Assembly: GCA_903900805.1 (NCBI GenBank)
Contig: CAIUOP010000062.1
Location: forward strand, 56,920-120,919
Reading direction: 5' to 3'
Origin: an uncultured beta proteobacterium
GTDB lineage: Bacteria > Pseudomonadota > Gammaproteobacteria > Burkholderiales > Burkholderiaceae
Length of the DNA: 64,000 bases
The notes beneath the pieces are model-generated. The model saw nothing but the letters and a program-made list of their open reading frames with translations, was not told the origin of the DNA and ran no database searches. A program made the translations under genes and the position numbers. This document shows positions 31,004 through 42,812 of the stretch, piece by piece; the stretch's first letter is position 1; every line of letters starts with the position of its first letter.

Positions 31004-32476
31004 TTAACTCAGTTTTTTACGCAAGAGTTCATTTACTTGGCCTGGATTGGCTTTACCTTGAGAGGCTTTCATGATCTGGCCAACAAGCGCATTAAACGCC
31101 TTTTCTTTGCCAGAGCGAAACTCTTCCACTGACTTCTGGTTTGCTGCTAGCACTTGATCAATGATTGCTTCAATAGCTCCGCTATCGCTAATCTGCTTAA
31201 GGCCTTTGACATCAATCACTTGGTCGACAGTGCTAATCGCCTTACCAGCAACAGCCTCTTCCCACAGAATTGCAAAGATATCTTTAGCGATCTTATGAGA
31301 GATAGTGCCATCAGCTACACGAGTCAGTAAGGGAGCTAAATGAGATGCTTTAAGTGGCGCATTCGCCATTGCAATGCCAGCGCGATTTAAAGAAGAAGCA
31401 AACTCACCAGCAATTAAATTTGCAGCAGCTTTTGCTAAAGGCTTGGCAACAATTGCTAATAACTCCTCAAAGACTTTTGCAGTATCACGATCTTGCGTCA
31501 ACAATTGTGCGTCGTAAGCGCTCAAGCCATAGTCTGTCTGCCATTGCTGGCGGAGTTGTGCTGGAAGTGTCGGCATCTGATTGCGCACCTCAGTAATCCA
31601 CGCATCATCAATGACAACTGGCAATAAGTCGGGATCTGGGAAGTAGCGATAGTCGTTAGCATCTTCTTTACTACGCATGCTGCGTGTCTCACCGCGATCG
31701 GGGTCGTATAAACGGGTCTCTTGAACAACGGTGCCACCATCTTCGATTAATTCAATTTGGCGACGGACTTCATATTGAATAGCTTCTTCTAAAAAGCGGA
31801 AAGAATTCAGGTTCTTGATCTCACAACGGGTGCCGAACTCTTTTTGCCCCATTGGACGAACAGATACGTTCGCATCGCAGCGGAATGAGCCCTCTTGCAT
31901 ATTGCCGTCACACACACCAAGCCACACTACGAGGGTATGCAAAGCTTTAGCATATGCCACTGCCTCTGCGGCACTGCGCATGACAGGCTCAGTAACAATC
32001 TCTAAAAGCGGGGTACCAGCACGATTTAAGTCGATGCCGCTTGAGGACTCACCATGAGGCCCAATAAAACCCTCTTCGTGAACCGATTTACCAGCATCTT
32101 CTTCCATGTGAGCACGAGTTAGCTCAACAATCTTCACTTCATCGCCAACTAATATCTCAAGATGGCCCCCAATGACTACTGGAAGATCCATCTGACTAAT
32201 TTGATAGCCCTTAGGTAGATCTGGATAAAAATAATTCTTGCGGGCGAAAATACTTGCGGGCGAAATCTTTGCGCCAACGGCCAATCCAAAACGAATAGCA
32301 TGCTCCACTGCTTGACGATTAAGAACTGGCAATACTCCTGGCAGAGCCAAATCCACTGCGCATGCTTGCGTATTTGGTTCTGCACCAAAGCGTGTGCTTG
32401 CACCACTAAATATTTTTGATTGCGTTTGTAGTTGCGCGTGGGTCTCTAGACCAATAACGACTTCCCATTGCATCAT
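31004..32476 (-). CDS. gatB: Asp-tRNA(Asn)/Glu-tRNA(Gln) amidotransferase subunit B
   Basis: 490 residues. It starts '[20 protein letters not shown]', contains '[15 protein letters not shown]' and ends with the YqeY-like tail domain '[15 protein letters not shown]'. It phosphorylates the mischarged aminoacyl-tRNA in the GatCAB complex. Overlap with gatA is 4 bp. Confidence 0.98.
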   Translation of the reverse strand: MMQWEVVIGLETHAQLQTQSKIFSGASTRFGAEPNTQACAVDLALPGVLPVLNRQAVEHAIRFGLAVGAKISPASIFARKNYFYPDLPKGYQISQMDLPVVIGGHLEILVGDEVKIVELTRAHMEEDAGKSVHEEGFIGPHGESSSGIDLNRAGTPLLEIVTEPVMRSAAEAVAYAKALHTLVVWLGVCDGNMQEGSFRCDANVSVRPMGQKEFGTRCEIKNLNSFRFLEEAIQYEVRRQIELIEDGGTVVQETRLYDPDRGETRSMRSKEDANDYRYFPDPDLLPVVIDDAWITEVRNQMPTLPAQLRQQWQTDYGLSAYDAQLLTQDRDTAKVFEELLAIVAKPLAKAAANLIAGEFASSLNRAGIAMANAPLKASHLAPLLTRVADGTISHKIAKDIFAILWEEAVAGKAISTVDQVIDVKGLKQISDSGAIEAIIDQVLAANQKSVEEFRSGKEKAFNALVGQIMKASQGKANPGQVNELLRKKLS

Positions 32477-33990
32477 GCCACCCCGCTAGCTTGTCGCAAA
32501 TGCCAGTCTGTGGCTTGCTGATACTGATGGGCCACTTGTAATAAGCGCGCCTCAGAAAAGTAATTGCCAATGAGCTGCATGCCGATAGGTAAATCATTTG
32601 CATTAAATCCGCAGGGTGCGCTCATTGCTGGTAGACCAGCTAAATTCGTTGAGAGTGTATAAATATCCTCTAAATACATCTGTACTGGGTCTTTTGACTT
32701 CTCCCCCAGACGCCATGCCACATCAGGCGCAACAGGTCCAAGGATCACATCACACTCTTTAAATGCTGCCTGAAAATCAGCCGCAATAATGCGACGAATT
32801 TTTTGTGCTTGCAGATAATAAGCATCGTAGTAACCATGACAAAGAACGTAAGTTCCAATCATGATGCGGCGCTTTACTTCCGCACCAAAACCTTCGGTGC
32901 GAGACTTCTGGTACATATCACCAAGATCTTTATATTCAGAAGCGCGATGACCATAACGAACGCCGTCGAAACGACTCAAATTACTAGAAGCCTCTGCTGG
33001 CGCTAAAACGTAATACACGGGAATGGACAACTTAGTTTTAGGCAAACTCACTTCAACTAATTTTGCCCCTAAACTTTCTAAAGTCTTTGCGGCTTCACCC
33101 ACTGACTTTGCAACATCACTAGCTAAGCCCTCAGCAAAAAATTCTTTGGGCAAGCCAACTCGTAAACCTTCTAGCGGTTTGGCGGCATTCGCATTACCTT
33201 CTTGCCAGCTCTGATTGAGATAACGCCCATAGTCCTCACCAGAATCTGCTAGTGAAGTGGAGTCGCGCTGGTCATGTGATGACATGGCAGAAAGAACTAG
33301 AGCACAGTCCTCTGCAGATTTACCCATAGGGCCCGCCTGATCCAATGAAGAAGCGTAAGCAATCATTCCATATCGAGAAACGCGCCCATAGCTTGGCTTA
33401 ATGCCAGTCAAGCCACAAAATGCAGCGGGTTGACGGATTGAGCCACCAGTATCGGTGCCTGTTGCAATTGGAGCTAAGCCAGCGGCAACTGCAGCAGCAG
33501 AGCCACCTGAAGAGCCGCCAGCAACATAGGCCGCATTCCAAGGATTTAATACTGGTCCATAGGCAGAATTTTCATTAGAAGACCCCATGGCAAATTCGTC
33601 CATATTGGTCTTCCCCAGACAAACCATGCCAGCGCCATGAGGATTGTTTTCATCGGGAATTCCGAGATTAGCAACTACCGTAGCGTCAAAGGGGCTCTGG
33701 TAGTCGGCTAAGATTTTGGAGGCGGCGGTCGACTTCCATCCCCGAGTTACGAAGACATCTTTATGGGCAATTGGAATACCAGTCAGCTTACTAGCTTTGC
33801 CAGCAGATATTAACTTGTCTGCTTTAGATGCTTGTTCTAAGCTTAAGTGAGCATTCACATCTAAATAGGCATTCCACTGCTTTCCAGCTTCAATTCGATC
33901 TAAAAAGTATTGGGTTAATTCAGTGCTGGAGACCTCTTTAGCGGCCAAGGCTTTTGCCATAAGTGAGATGGGGGTGTTATGCCAACTCAT
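32473..33990 (-). CDS. gatA: Asp-tRNA(Asn)/Glu-tRNA(Gln) amidotransferase subunit A
   Basis: 505 residues. The amidase signature '[19 protein letters not shown]' and the catalytic Lys ('AHKDVF') are present, with '[20 protein letters not shown]' downstream. It releases ammonia from glutamine for GatB. Overlaps by 4 bp with both gatB and gatC. Confidence 0.98.
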   Translation of the reverse strand: MSWHNTPISLMAKALAAKEVSSTELTQYFLDRIEAGKQWNAYLDVNAHLSLEQASKADKLISAGKASKLTGIPIAHKDVFVTRGWKSTAASKILADYQSPFDATVVANLGIPDENNPHGAGMVCLGKTNMDEFAMGSSNENSAYGPVLNPWNAAYVAGGSSGGSAAAVAAGLAPIATGTDTGGSIRQPAAFCGLTGIKPSYGRVSRYGMIAYASSLDQAGPMGKSAEDCALVLSAMSSHDQRDSTSLADSGEDYGRYLNQSWQEGNANAAKPLEGLRVGLPKEFFAEGLASDVAKSVGEAAKTLESLGAKLVEVSLPKTKLSIPVYYVLAPAEASSNLSRFDGVRYGHRASEYKDLGDMYQKSRTEGFGAEVKRRIMIGTYVLCHGYYDAYYLQAQKIRRIIAADFQAAFKECDVILGPVAPDVAWRLGEKSKDPVQMYLEDIYTLSTNLAGLPAMSAPCGFNANDLPIGMQLIGNYFSEARLLQVAHQYQQATDWHLRQASGVA

Positions 33991-34280
33991 TCAATCACCC
34001 TCGGGACCAAAAAATAGCCCTCTAGCTGGGCGGGGGCAGACTTCATATTCTCCGAGCGGTGATCAGACTCACTAACTTGGTCAACGCGCAGTGGTTGAGC
34101 CAAATCGCGTAAAAATAGGATTGGGTGAGCAAGTGGCTCCAAGCCAGTGGTATCGACAGCCTGCATTTCTTCAACTAGAGAAAAAATAGCCTGCAATTGA
34201 GGCAAAACTGCCTCGGCTTCTGCCTGACTTAACTCAAGCCTAGAGAGGTGCGCAATGCGCTGGACATCATCAAGATTCAT
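33987..34280 (-). CDS. gatC: Asp-tRNA(Asn)/Glu-tRNA(Gln) amidotransferase subunit C
   Basis: 97 residues, normal for GatC. '[18 protein letters not shown]' at the N-terminus is the family signature. It stabilises the GatA-GatB complex. It is the first gene of gatCAB, divergent from mreB with a 61-bp gap that must hold both promoters. Confidence 0.95.
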   Translation of the reverse strand: MNLDDVQRIAHLSRLELSQAEAEAVLPQLQAIFSLVEEMQAVDTTGLEPLAHPILFLRDLAQPLRVDQVSESDHRSENMKSAPAQLEGYFLVPRVIE

Positions 34281-34317
34281 GGGGCGCTAGAGTATCATTC
34301 CTATATATTTTTATTAA

Positions 34318-35385
<1,068 letters not shown>

Positions 35386-35409
35386 GCGACATACACGTCG
35401 ATCAGGGAA

Positions 35410-36345
35410 TTGCGACATAGCGCTCCACCACTTTTCAGACAGGGCATTCCAGCCTTACTTAAACTGATTGTCTGTCTGTCGATCAGCATTGCTCTAATGC
35501 TGATCGATTTTCGTTTCAAAGCACTCGATCCCATACGCAATAATGTAAATTGGCTCTTGCGGCCACTTGAATATGTCATGATGGCGCCGCGCAATATTTT
35601 CGAAGCGGCTTCAGAATATTTCACAACTCGATCAACGCTTGATCAAGAAAATCAAGTGATGAAAGTGCGCCAAGCAGAGCTCTCCTTGCTTGCAAATCAA
35701 TCCGAATTCCTGATGGTAGAGAATCAAAATTTACGGGAGTTGATGGCGCTACAAAAGCAAGTGCCTTTCAAAACTCTGCCTGTAGAAATTCTATTTAATC
35801 CGCCCAATCCAATTTCGCAGCGCATTGTGATCAATCGTGGCAGCGATGATGGCTTAAAGCTTGGCAACCCCATTGCCAACGATTCCGGCATCCTTGGCCA
35901 AGTAGTTCGCCTCTATGAGCGCTCTGCTGAGGTCTCCTTGCTAGAAGATCGAGACCTTGCTGTACCGGTACAAGTCGCCCGCAATGGCTTACGTGCTGCA
36001 GTTTTTGGGGCTGGGCGCGGAAATCCTTTGGAATTACGCTATTTACCCGTCGCCAGCGACTTAGAAGTTGGTGATATTTTGTTCACCTCCGGAATTGATG
36101 GTGTTTACCCGCCAGGATTTGCTGTTGCAGTCATTAGCAAAATTGAGCGTAATGTCGACAAAAATTCCTCTAATGTATTTTGTGTTCCAGTAGCCGCAGT
36201 AAATCGCTATCGGCAAGCCTTAGCTTTTTTATACGATCCGCAGTTCGATGCTAAAGCACCAACGATCAACAATAAATCAAGTACTGGTCCGGCGACGACC
36301 AATACTCCGGGTCGTCGCCAAACGCGTGCGCGAGGAATGCAATGA
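35410..36345 (+). CDS. mreC: rod shape-determining protein MreC
   Basis: 311 residues starting at TTG 35410, 24 bp after mreB. One N-terminal membrane helix, a coiled coil ('QENQVMKVRQAELSLLANQ') and the beta-rich periplasmic domain with 'INRGSDDGLKLGNPI' are seen. It scaffolds the elongasome. The C-terminal about 30 residues are Thr/Pro/Arg-rich and probably disordered. It overlaps mreD by 4 bp. Confidence 0.95.
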   Translation: MRHSAPPLFRQGIPALLKLIVCLSISIALMLIDFRFKALDPIRNNVNWLLRPLEYVMMAPRNIFEAASEYFTTRSTLDQENQVMKVRQAELSLLANQSEFLMVENQNLRELMALQKQVPFKTLPVEILFNPPNPISQRIVINRGSDDGLKLGNPIANDSGILGQVVRLYERSAEVSLLEDRDLAVPVQVARNGLRAAVFGAGRGNPLELRYLPVASDLEVGDILFTSGIDGVYPPGFAVAVISKIERNVDKNSSNVFCVPVAAVNRYRQALAFLYDPQFDAKAPTINNKSSTGPATTNTPGRRQTRARGMQ

Positions 36346-36866
36346 TTGATTTCCAAAGCGGCTATATTTTGCGCCCGGTCAATCCGGTCTTCATTTATTT
36401 CAGCTTGTTTTGTGCGCTGCTATTAAATCTCCTGCCAGTTGGTAACTATGGATGGGTGCCAGACTGGCTCATTCTTTGTATTGTATTTTGGAATATTCAT
36501 CAACATCGTTACGTTGGAGTGATATGGGCATTTAGCTTAGGGCTGTTAATAGATGTACACAACTCCGATCTTTTGGGTCTGCACGCCTTTAGCTATGCAC
36601 TAGTGGCATATATAGCCATCTCTTGGCATAGGCGGATTGTGGCGCTGACCGTTCTATCACAAGCACTCCATTTGCTGCCGATCTTCTTGTTAGTTTCTTT
36701 ATTTCCAGTCTTAGTGCATTGGCTACTTAGCGGGGAGGTTTATTGGTGGGCTTTAACAGGCGCCATTCAAGCCATCATTGAGGCAATGCTTTGGCCGCTA
36801 GCAACCCGCATATTGTTAGCGCCTCAACGTCGTCCGATTGACGTCGATCATAATCGGCCACTCTAA
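36342..36866 (+). CDS. mreD: rod shape-determining protein MreD
   Basis: 174 residues with about five hydrophobic segments. 'GWVPDWLILCIVFW' and 'FSLGLLIDVHNSDLLGLHAF' match MreD. An integral membrane partner of MreC. Overlaps the mreC stop by 4 bp; 8 bp before mrdA. Confidence 0.93.
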   Translation: MIDFQSGYILRPVNPVFIYFSLFCALLLNLLPVGNYGWVPDWLILCIVFWNIHQHRYVGVIWAFSLGLLIDVHNSDLLGLHAFSYALVAYIAISWHRRIVALTVLSQALHLLPIFLLVSLFPVLVHWLLSGEVYWWALTGAIQAIIEAMLWPLATRILLAPQRRPIDVDHNRPL

Positions 36867-36874
36867 GAAGTTGT

Positions 36875-38782
36875 ATGGTTTCTTTTAAAAAACCGAACCT
36901 CGACTCCTTTCAAGAGCGCATTCATATTGCGACTTTGTTCGTCACATTTTGTTTTTTACTTTTAGTCACTCGCTTAGTATGGCTTCAGCTTGTGAGCCAC
37001 GGTAAATATGCTTTGCTAGCCGAAAGCAATCGCATCGCCTTAGTGCCTGCCCCAGCGAATCGCGGCCTCATCATCGATCGTAACGGTATCGTGATTGGCC
37101 GAAACTACTCGGCTCTCACTTTGGACGTCAACGCTGAAGAAATAAAAGGCAATGTTGATCAGTTAATCAACGAGCTGTCTGAAATTGTGGATATTTCTCC
37201 CAAAGATCGCCGTAATTTCAAGCGTTCACTGGAAGATTCCCGAAATATGGGTACATTTCCCTTGCGCTCGATGCTCAATGAGGCTGAAACTGCCCGTTTT
37301 ATGGCTAATCGATACCGTTTTCCAGGGGTAGAGATCCGCGCCAGAAGCTTTCGAGAATACCCATATAACGAGTTAGGCTCTCATCTGATTGGCTATATTG
37401 GTCGTGTTTCCCAAAAGGATAAGGAGCGCATGCAAGCTGAAGTCGAGGGCGCTAAAGCGGATAACCCAGATGCATTGCAAGCCTCTTTTTTATCGGGCAT
37501 TCAATATGTTGGCAAGATTGGTTTGGAGCAAAGCTACGAAACTGTTCTACGTGGTGTGCCTGGATATGATCAAGTGGAAATCACTGCAGGTGGAAAACCA
37601 GTGCGTACACTTTCTAGCTCTCCTTCGGTGCCCGGTAAAAACGTGGTGCTCTCGGTTGATATTAAATTGCAGTACCTAGTTGAACAGCTCTATGGTAATT
37701 TTCGCGGCGCCTTTGTTGCGATAGAGCCCGAAACAGGCGATATCTTGGCATTCGTCTCTAAGCCTAACTTCAACCCTAATGATTTCGTTGAAGGCATTGA
37801 CTCGGTCACATGGAAAGAGCTTAATGACTCTCCACAAAAACCACTCTATAACCGTCCCCTCAAAGGGATTTATCCCCCAGGATCAACCTACAAGCCTTTT
37901 ATGGCGCTTGCTGCTTTGGAGAACAAGCAGCGCACACCTTCACAAACAATTTCTGACCCTGGTTATTTTAATTTCGGTAACCATACCTTCCGCGATGATA
38001 AGAAAGGCGGTCATGGAATCGTTGATATGCAAAAGTCCATTGTTGAATCTTGTGACACGTATTACTACCTACTTGCTCGCGATATGGGCGTCAACATGAT
38101 GCATGACTTTATGAAGCCTCTTGGCTTTGGTCAAATTACTGGTATTGATTTGGAGGGCGAAAGTAGGGGGGTGCTCCCATCTACTGAGTGGAAGAAAAAT
38201 ACCTTCAAAAAGCCTGAGCAGCAAAAATGGTACGAAGGTGAAACTATTTCTTTAGGTATTGGCCAGGGCTATAACGCCTTCACTATTTTGCAATTGGCAC
38301 ACGCAATGGCAAACGTAGCGAATAACGGCATTGTGATGAAGCCGCACTTGGTAAAAGCAATTGAAGACCCATTTACTCGTAACAGAGTATTAACCACGCC
38401 AAAAGAAAGCTATCGTATCAATCTAAACCAAGAAAATATTGAAGTCATCAAAAAAGCGATGGTTGAGGTAAACGTTTCTGGAACCTCTACAGCAGCCTTT
38501 AAGGGTACGGGATACGTTGCCGGAGGTAAGACTGGTACCTCCCAAGTCTTTAGCTTGAACTCAAAAGAATATAAGCACAGCTCTACTGCAGAGTTCTTAC
38601 GGGATCATGCTTTATATATTGCGTTTGCCCCCGCAGATAAACCTACCATCGTGATTGCCATGGTGGTTGAAAATGCAGGCTTTGGTGCACAATGGGCGGC
38701 ACCAATTGCGCGCAAAGCATTGGACTACTACATTGAGGGCAAATGGCCTAAGGAGATTCCCGAGTGGAAAAGAGCTCCTTAA
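36875..38782 (+). CDS. mrdA: penicillin-binding protein 2 (peptidoglycan transpeptidase)
   Basis: 635 residues. One N-terminal membrane helix, a dimerisation/pedestal domain, then the transpeptidase with the active-site Ser in 'PPGSTYKPF', 'ESCDTYYY' (SxD) and 'GGKTGTSQVF' (KTG). It cross-links peptidoglycan during elongation with RodA. It overlaps rodA by 19 bp. Confidence 0.97.
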   Translation: MVSFKKPNLDSFQERIHIATLFVTFCFLLLVTRLVWLQLVSHGKYALLAESNRIALVPAPANRGLIIDRNGIVIGRNYSALTLDVNAEEIKGNVDQLINELSEIVDISPKDRRNFKRSLEDSRNMGTFPLRSMLNEAETARFMANRYRFPGVEIRARSFREYPYNELGSHLIGYIGRVSQKDKERMQAEVEGAKADNPDALQASFLSGIQYVGKIGLEQSYETVLRGVPGYDQVEITAGGKPVRTLSSSPSVPGKNVVLSVDIKLQYLVEQLYGNFRGAFVAIEPETGDILAFVSKPNFNPNDFVEGIDSVTWKELNDSPQKPLYNRPLKGIYPPGSTYKPFMALAALENKQRTPSQTISDPGYFNFGNHTFRDDKKGGHGIVDMQKSIVESCDTYYYLLARDMGVNMMHDFMKPLGFGQITGIDLEGESRGVLPSTEWKKNTFKKPEQQKWYEGETISLGIGQGYNAFTILQLAHAMANVANNGIVMKPHLVKAIEDPFTRNRVLTTPKESYRINLNQENIEVIKKAMVEVNVSGTSTAAFKGTGYVAGGKTGTSQVFSLNSKEYKHSSTAEFLRDHALYIAFAPADKPTIVIAMVVENAGFGAQWAAPIARKALDYYIEGKWPKEIPEWKRAP

Positions 38783-39915
38783 TCAAAATTAAAGGTTTTT
38801 TCTTCGGCCTATTTTCTGGGTTAGATCGCCAGCTTGGCCTGATTTTACTTGGCTTAGCTGCTATAGGCTTTTTCACATTTTTATCTGCAAGTCAAAATAC
38901 ACCCGTTCAAATCGCTGATGAGTTACGCAATCTTGCGCTCTCATTTATTGTGATGTGGATTGTTTCTCGCATTCCACCTAAGTGGTTAGAGACGGGTGCT
39001 GTTTGGATTTATGGCTTTGGTATTGCGCTGTTGATTGCAGTAGCTGTATTTGGATTGATTAAAAAAGGTGCGCGGCGCTGGCTTAATATCGGCATTGTTA
39101 TTCAGCCATCTGAAATCATGAAAATTGCAATGCCGCTTATGCTTGCATGGTACTTTCAAAAGCGCGAAGGCATTCAGAAGGGCTGGGACTATGCAGTAGC
39201 AGCAATTATTTTGGCTATTCCAGTTTTCCTAATAGCACGCCAACCAGATCTAGGTACAGCACTCCTGGTTTTTGCAGCAGGTCTTTACGTCATCATCTTA
39301 GCTGGCTTGCCATGGAAATGGATTCTGCCTTTTGTAGGTCTTGGCGTTATTGGTATCCTGCTCATTATTATTTTTGGCAGTACGATTTGTGCCCATGATA
39401 TTGCCTGGCCATTTGTACACAATTATCAAAAGCATCGCGTTTGTACTTTGCTAGATCCCACTAGCGATCCGCTTGGAAAGGGTTTTCACACTATTCAATC
39501 GATGATCGCAATTGGCTCTGGTGGATTTTTCGGCAAAGGCTGGTTTCAAGGAACACAAGCACATTTGGAATTTATTCCAGAAAAACATACTGACTTTGTA
39601 TTTGCAGTTTTCTCAGAAGAATTTGGCCTACTTGGCAATCTGATATTGATTGCCTTATTCTTTGCGCTGATTAAAAGGGGGCTAGCAATCTCAGCAAGTG
39701 CGCCGAACTTATTTACGCGTTTACTAGGTGCTTCAGTAACGCTCATTTTCTTTACTTATGCATTTGTGAACATCGGCATGGTGAGTGGATTACTACCCGT
39801 TGTTGGAGTTCCATTACCGTTTATTAGCTACGGTGGCACCGCTTTAGTTACTCTTGGGTTTGGGGCGGGGATATTGATGAGCATTCATCGTCATCGACGC
39901 CTAGTGCAAAGTTAA
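38764..39915 (+). CDS. rodA: rod shape-determining SEDS glycosyltransferase RodA
   Basis: 383 residues with about ten membrane helices. SEDS motifs are 'ARRWLNIG', 'IQPSEIMKIA', 'RQPDLGTALLVFAAGLY' and the C-terminal 'VGVPLPFISYGGTALV'. It polymerises peptidoglycan glycan strands with PBP2. The start overlaps mrdA. The operon ends at the terminator just downstream. Confidence 0.97.
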   Translation: MEKSSLIKIKGFFFGLFSGLDRQLGLILLGLAAIGFFTFLSASQNTPVQIADELRNLALSFIVMWIVSRIPPKWLETGAVWIYGFGIALLIAVAVFGLIKKGARRWLNIGIVIQPSEIMKIAMPLMLAWYFQKREGIQKGWDYAVAAIILAIPVFLIARQPDLGTALLVFAAGLYVIILAGLPWKWILPFVGLGVIGILLIIIFGSTICAHDIAWPFVHNYQKHRVCTLLDPTSDPLGKGFHTIQSMIAIGSGGFFGKGWFQGTQAHLEFIPEKHTDFVFAVFSEEFGLLGNLILIALFFALIKRGLAISASAPNLFTRLLGASVTLIFFTYAFVNIGMVSGLLPVVGVPLPFISYGGTALVTLGFGAGILMSIHRHRRLVQS

Positions 39916-39957
39916 TTCAAAAACAGATTATGAAGCTCTTTAAATTCTTGAGGTAAT

Positions 39958-39985
39958 AAAAAAGCCCGGCATGCCGGGCTTTTTT
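39958..39985. terminator. bidirectional intrinsic terminator between rodA and the HU gene
   Basis: A perfect 13-bp stem, AAAAAAGCCCGGC with GCCGGGCTTTTTT around a 2-base AT loop. It has A and T runs on both sides, so it can serve both the mre operon (plus strand) and the HU gene (minus strand), which converge here. Confidence 0.93.
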
Positions 39986-40000
39986 TAAACAAATAAAGAA

Positions 40001-40285
40001 TTACTTCTTACGTTTGTTAACTGAATCTTTAAACGCTTTACCAGCAGAAAACTTAACAGTTTTAGCAGCGGCGATTTTGAGTGGCTCACCAGTTTTTGGA
40101 TTGCGGCCCATACGTGCAGCACGTTTGCCAGATGAGAATGTCCCGAAGCCGATCAGCTGTACTGAGTCGCCTTTAGTAACAGCTTTGATGATTGTGTCGA
40201 TAGCAGAATTCAATGCAAATTCAGCTTTTGCTTTAGAGATCTCAGCGTCGTCAGCAATTGCTGCGATTAGTTCGGCTTTGTTCAA
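40001..40285 (-). CDS. HU family DNA-binding protein (core copy)
   Basis: 94 residues. The start is TTG at 40285, 7 nt after AAGGAG, giving a protein starting with the normal HU sequence [12 protein letters not shown]; no in-frame ATG fits. The arm '[25 protein letters not shown]' region (quoted in part) is standard HU. A nucleoid-associated dimer that bends DNA. It converges with rodA. A second HU gene at 59182-59463 differs mainly in the N-terminal half. Confidence 0.95.
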   Translation of the reverse strand: MNKAELIAAIADDAEISKAKAEFALNSAIDTIIKAVTKGDSVQLIGFGTFSSGKRAARMGRNPKTGEPLKIAAAKTVKFSAGKAFKDSVNKRKK

Positions 40286-40398
40286 GTGAAGCTCCTTATA
40301 GATATTGATGTCAGCGCACATTACGCTTACGTGATTTTAACCACAAAAAATTACAAAAATAAAGATGCGTTACATTAATTTTTTATTAGTACTACAAA

Positions 40399-40764
40399 TT
40401 AGTCGTCCAAAACGACTATATCGGAAACAAAATATTCAGTATCTCCAAAACAGCTTGTTGGCAAACCAATGTGCTGATCATATTTTAGAGCCACTTTTTT
40501 ACCTAGATTAGCATTTATTTTTTGCGCCACAGCATCTTCACGCACCGTAAAGAGGAATTTTTCAGACATTGTTCCAGGCATGGAAACCATTGCCATCTCG
40601 CCTTCCCAGGTTTTGCAAATATAGCCACGATTGGAGAATTTCTGCACATACCCAGCTCGCTCGCCGTTTCCATAGCTCCAATTAAGCATAATCCAGGTAT
40701 ATGCTGAAATACCCACTAACCCAATTAAAACAAGGCTTAAGAGCCATTTTATAAACCCATTCAT
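40399..40764 (-). CDS. hypothetical single-pass membrane protein
   Basis: About 121 residues from the ATG at 40764; the frame is open for 25 codons further. One membrane helix at the N-terminus ('WLLSLVLIGLVGISAYTW') is followed by about 90 residues containing two Cys and a 'VREDAVAQKIN' segment. I do not recognise a family with certainty. It has its own promoter region upstream and is transcribed toward HU. Confidence 0.7.
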   Translation of the reverse strand: MNGFIKWLLSLVLIGLVGISAYTWIMLNWSYGNGERAGYVQKFSNRGYICKTWEGEMAMVSMPGTMSEKFLFTVREDAVAQKINANLGKKVALKYDQHIGLPTSCFGDTEYFVSDIVVLDD

Positions 40765-40916
40765 ACGATCATCCTTGATCCATGTCCACATAAACCCTAA
40801 CTGGGCACCCAAACCTATCTTGTCTAAGTATATGAGCATCCCTGAGTAAGAAAAACTCTATCAAAGGCTCGCAGGCAAATTAAAATGTTATTAATCGCCT
40901 TACATTGGTAAGTTCC

Positions 40917-41819
40917 ATGCAAATTCGTCACATCATCTTTTTTATTTTTGTAGCCTCAGCTCTTTATGTTTATTTCAGAGGTAAGGTCCGCTTTGGGTTG
41001 GTGAGATCGCTAATGGACTATCAAGTGCTTTTAGCTCCCATTAATACCCTTTTATATTTATTTTCTAAAGTAAAAGCGAGCGCCTTTATTCCTGTAAACC
41101 AATTTCCAGAAATGAAGCCCTTGCAAGATAACTGGGAAATCATCCGCCAAGAGGCGCTTTCATTAAATGCGGATGGCGCTATTGCTGTGGCAACTGGCTA
41201 TAACGATATTGGCTTTAATTCCTTCTTTAGAACAGGTTGGAAGCGTTTTCATCTTTATTGGTACGGCAAAGATCTGCCTTCTGCTCAGGCCAGCTGCCCT
41301 AAAACAGTGGCGCTGCTTAAATCGATTCCTTCTGTAAAGGCAGCTATGTTCGCGTCCTTACCTCCTGGAGCAACTCTAGTGCGTCACCGTGACCCCTATG
41401 CAGGATCCCTACGCTATCACATTGGCCTAGTGACTCCAAATGACCCCAAGTGCTTTATTGAGGTTGATGGAGAGCGCTATTTTTGGAAAGATGGTGAACC
41501 CGTCATGTTTGATGAAACCTACATTCACTTCGCTGCCAATGAAACTGATCATCAACGCATCGTCTTATTTTGCGATGTTGAGCGGCCTGTGTATACAAAG
41601 GTCGTGCAATGGCTCAATCGCTGGTTTGGTCGCCATCTTATGAGCGCTACAGCATCCCAGAACGTCGAAGGTGAAAAAGTTGGCTTTGTGAATGTCATCT
41701 TTCAATACTTTTATCAGCTTAGAGCGCAGGCTAAAAAACTGAAGGCCAAAGACCGCAGCGTTTATTACGTTAGCAAATGGGTCTTCATTTTGGGAATTTT
41801 GTGGGCAATCTTCTGGTAA
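40917..41819 (+). CDS. aspartyl/asparaginyl beta-hydroxylase family protein (LpxO-like)
   Basis: About 300 residues from the ATG at 40917. It has a membrane helix at each end and an Fe(II)/2-oxoglutarate dioxygenase core with 'LVRHRDPYAGSLRYHIGL' and 'MFDETYIHFAANETDHQRI', giving His/Asp and His iron ligands. LpxO enzymes hydroxylate a lipid A acyl chain at C2. The presence of LpxL-like genes nearby fits a lipid A role; the substrate is inference. Confidence 0.85.
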   Translation: MQIRHIIFFIFVASALYVYFRGKVRFGLVRSLMDYQVLLAPINTLLYLFSKVKASAFIPVNQFPEMKPLQDNWEIIRQEALSLNADGAIAVATGYNDIGFNSFFRTGWKRFHLYWYGKDLPSAQASCPKTVALLKSIPSVKAAMFASLPPGATLVRHRDPYAGSLRYHIGLVTPNDPKCFIEVDGERYFWKDGEPVMFDETYIHFAANETDHQRIVLFCDVERPVYTKVVQWLNRWFGRHLMSATASQNVEGEKVGFVNVIFQYFYQLRAQAKKLKAKDRSVYYVSKWVFILGILWAIFW

Positions 41820-41820
41820 T

Positions 41821-42117
41821 TTAAGGTTTGAGAGCCTGAATAATTTGCTCAAGGCTAATAGGCCCCCAGACTTCTACCCTCTTCTTCCTGCTATTTTGCC
41901 CAGAAATGAACTGAATCTGCTTTTGGGGCACTTTTAACTGCTTTGAAAGCCAAGTCAACAACAGCTCATTAGCCTTGTTTTCTATGGCTGGCGCCTGAAG
42001 GGAAATCTTGAGACAACCATCATGCAAGCCCACCACTTTGGTGATCTTTGCGCCTGGCTGGCAATGAAGATTTAACGTAATTCCGTTGGGGGTTTGTTTT
42101 AACCAAATAGGTGTCAT
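41821..42117 (-). CDS. DUF167 (YggU) family protein
   Basis: 98 residues. 'LHCQPGAKITKVVGLHDGCLKI' region, 'KANELLLTWLSKQL' and 'SGQNSRKKRVEV' match the DUF167 family, small proteins of unknown function. It converges with the LpxO-like gene (1-bp gap) and is divergent from the carbonic anhydrase. Confidence 0.9.
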   Translation of the reverse strand: MTPIWLKQTPNGITLNLHCQPGAKITKVVGLHDGCLKISLQAPAIENKANELLLTWLSKQLKVPQKQIQFISGQNSRKKRVEVWGPISLEQIIQALKP

Positions 42118-42139
42118 TAAAGTACTTTAAACTTAAACC

Positions 42140-42805
42140 ATGATTATGAAGAGTTCCAAAACGCTAGATCACCTGTTTGCAAGCAATCGTAACTGGGCTG
42201 AAGGCATGATTGCTAAAGATCCTGATTTCTTTAAGCGCTTAGTTAATCAGCAAGCCCCAGAATACCTCTGGATTGGCTGCTCCGATAGTCGAGTGCCCGC
42301 CAATGAAATTGTTGACTTGTTGCCAGGTGAGCTATTTGTTCACCGCAATGTAGCTAACGTTGTTGTCCATACTGACTTAAATTGTTTATCCGTTATTCAG
42401 TTTGCGACTGACTTGCTGAAAGTAAAACACATCATGGTAGTTGGCCATTATGGTTGTGCGGGTGTGCATGCTGCATTAAGTGATCGCCGTGTAGGTCTCG
42501 CTGACAATTGGTTGCGCCACGTTAAAGACGTTCATCAAAAACATGAGCGCTATTTAGGGGAGGTCTTACCCACGCCAAAGCGTCAAGATCGCTTATGTGA
42601 ATTAAATGTGATTGAACAGGTTGTCAATGTGTGCGAAACCACGATTGTTCAGGATGCTTGGCTCCGCGGCCAAGACCTAACAGTACATGGCTGGGCATAC
42701 CGACTTGATACAGGGATCGTAAAAGATTTAGGGATGTCCTGTAGCTCAATTGAAGAGATGGAAATGCGTTATAAAAAAACTTTGACTCGTTACGACGCTG
42801 AGTAA
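42140..42805 (+). CDS. can: beta-class carbonic anhydrase
   Basis: 221 residues. The zinc ligands are in 'GCSDSRVPANEIV' (Cys, Asp, Arg) and 'GHYGCAGV' (His, Cys). It interconverts CO2 and bicarbonate. A second in-frame ATG two codons in could be the start. It is followed 7 bp later by an acyltransferase gene in the same direction. Confidence 0.96.
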   Translation: MIMKSSKTLDHLFASNRNWAEGMIAKDPDFFKRLVNQQAPEYLWIGCSDSRVPANEIVDLLPGELFVHRNVANVVVHTDLNCLSVIQFATDLLKVKHIMVVGHYGCAGVHAALSDRRVGLADNWLRHVKDVHQKHERYLGEVLPTPKRQDRLCELNVIEQVVNVCETTIVQDAWLRGQDLTVHGWAYRLDTGIVKDLGMSCSSIEEMEMRYKKTLTRYDAE

Positions 42806-42812
42806 CTCGCAT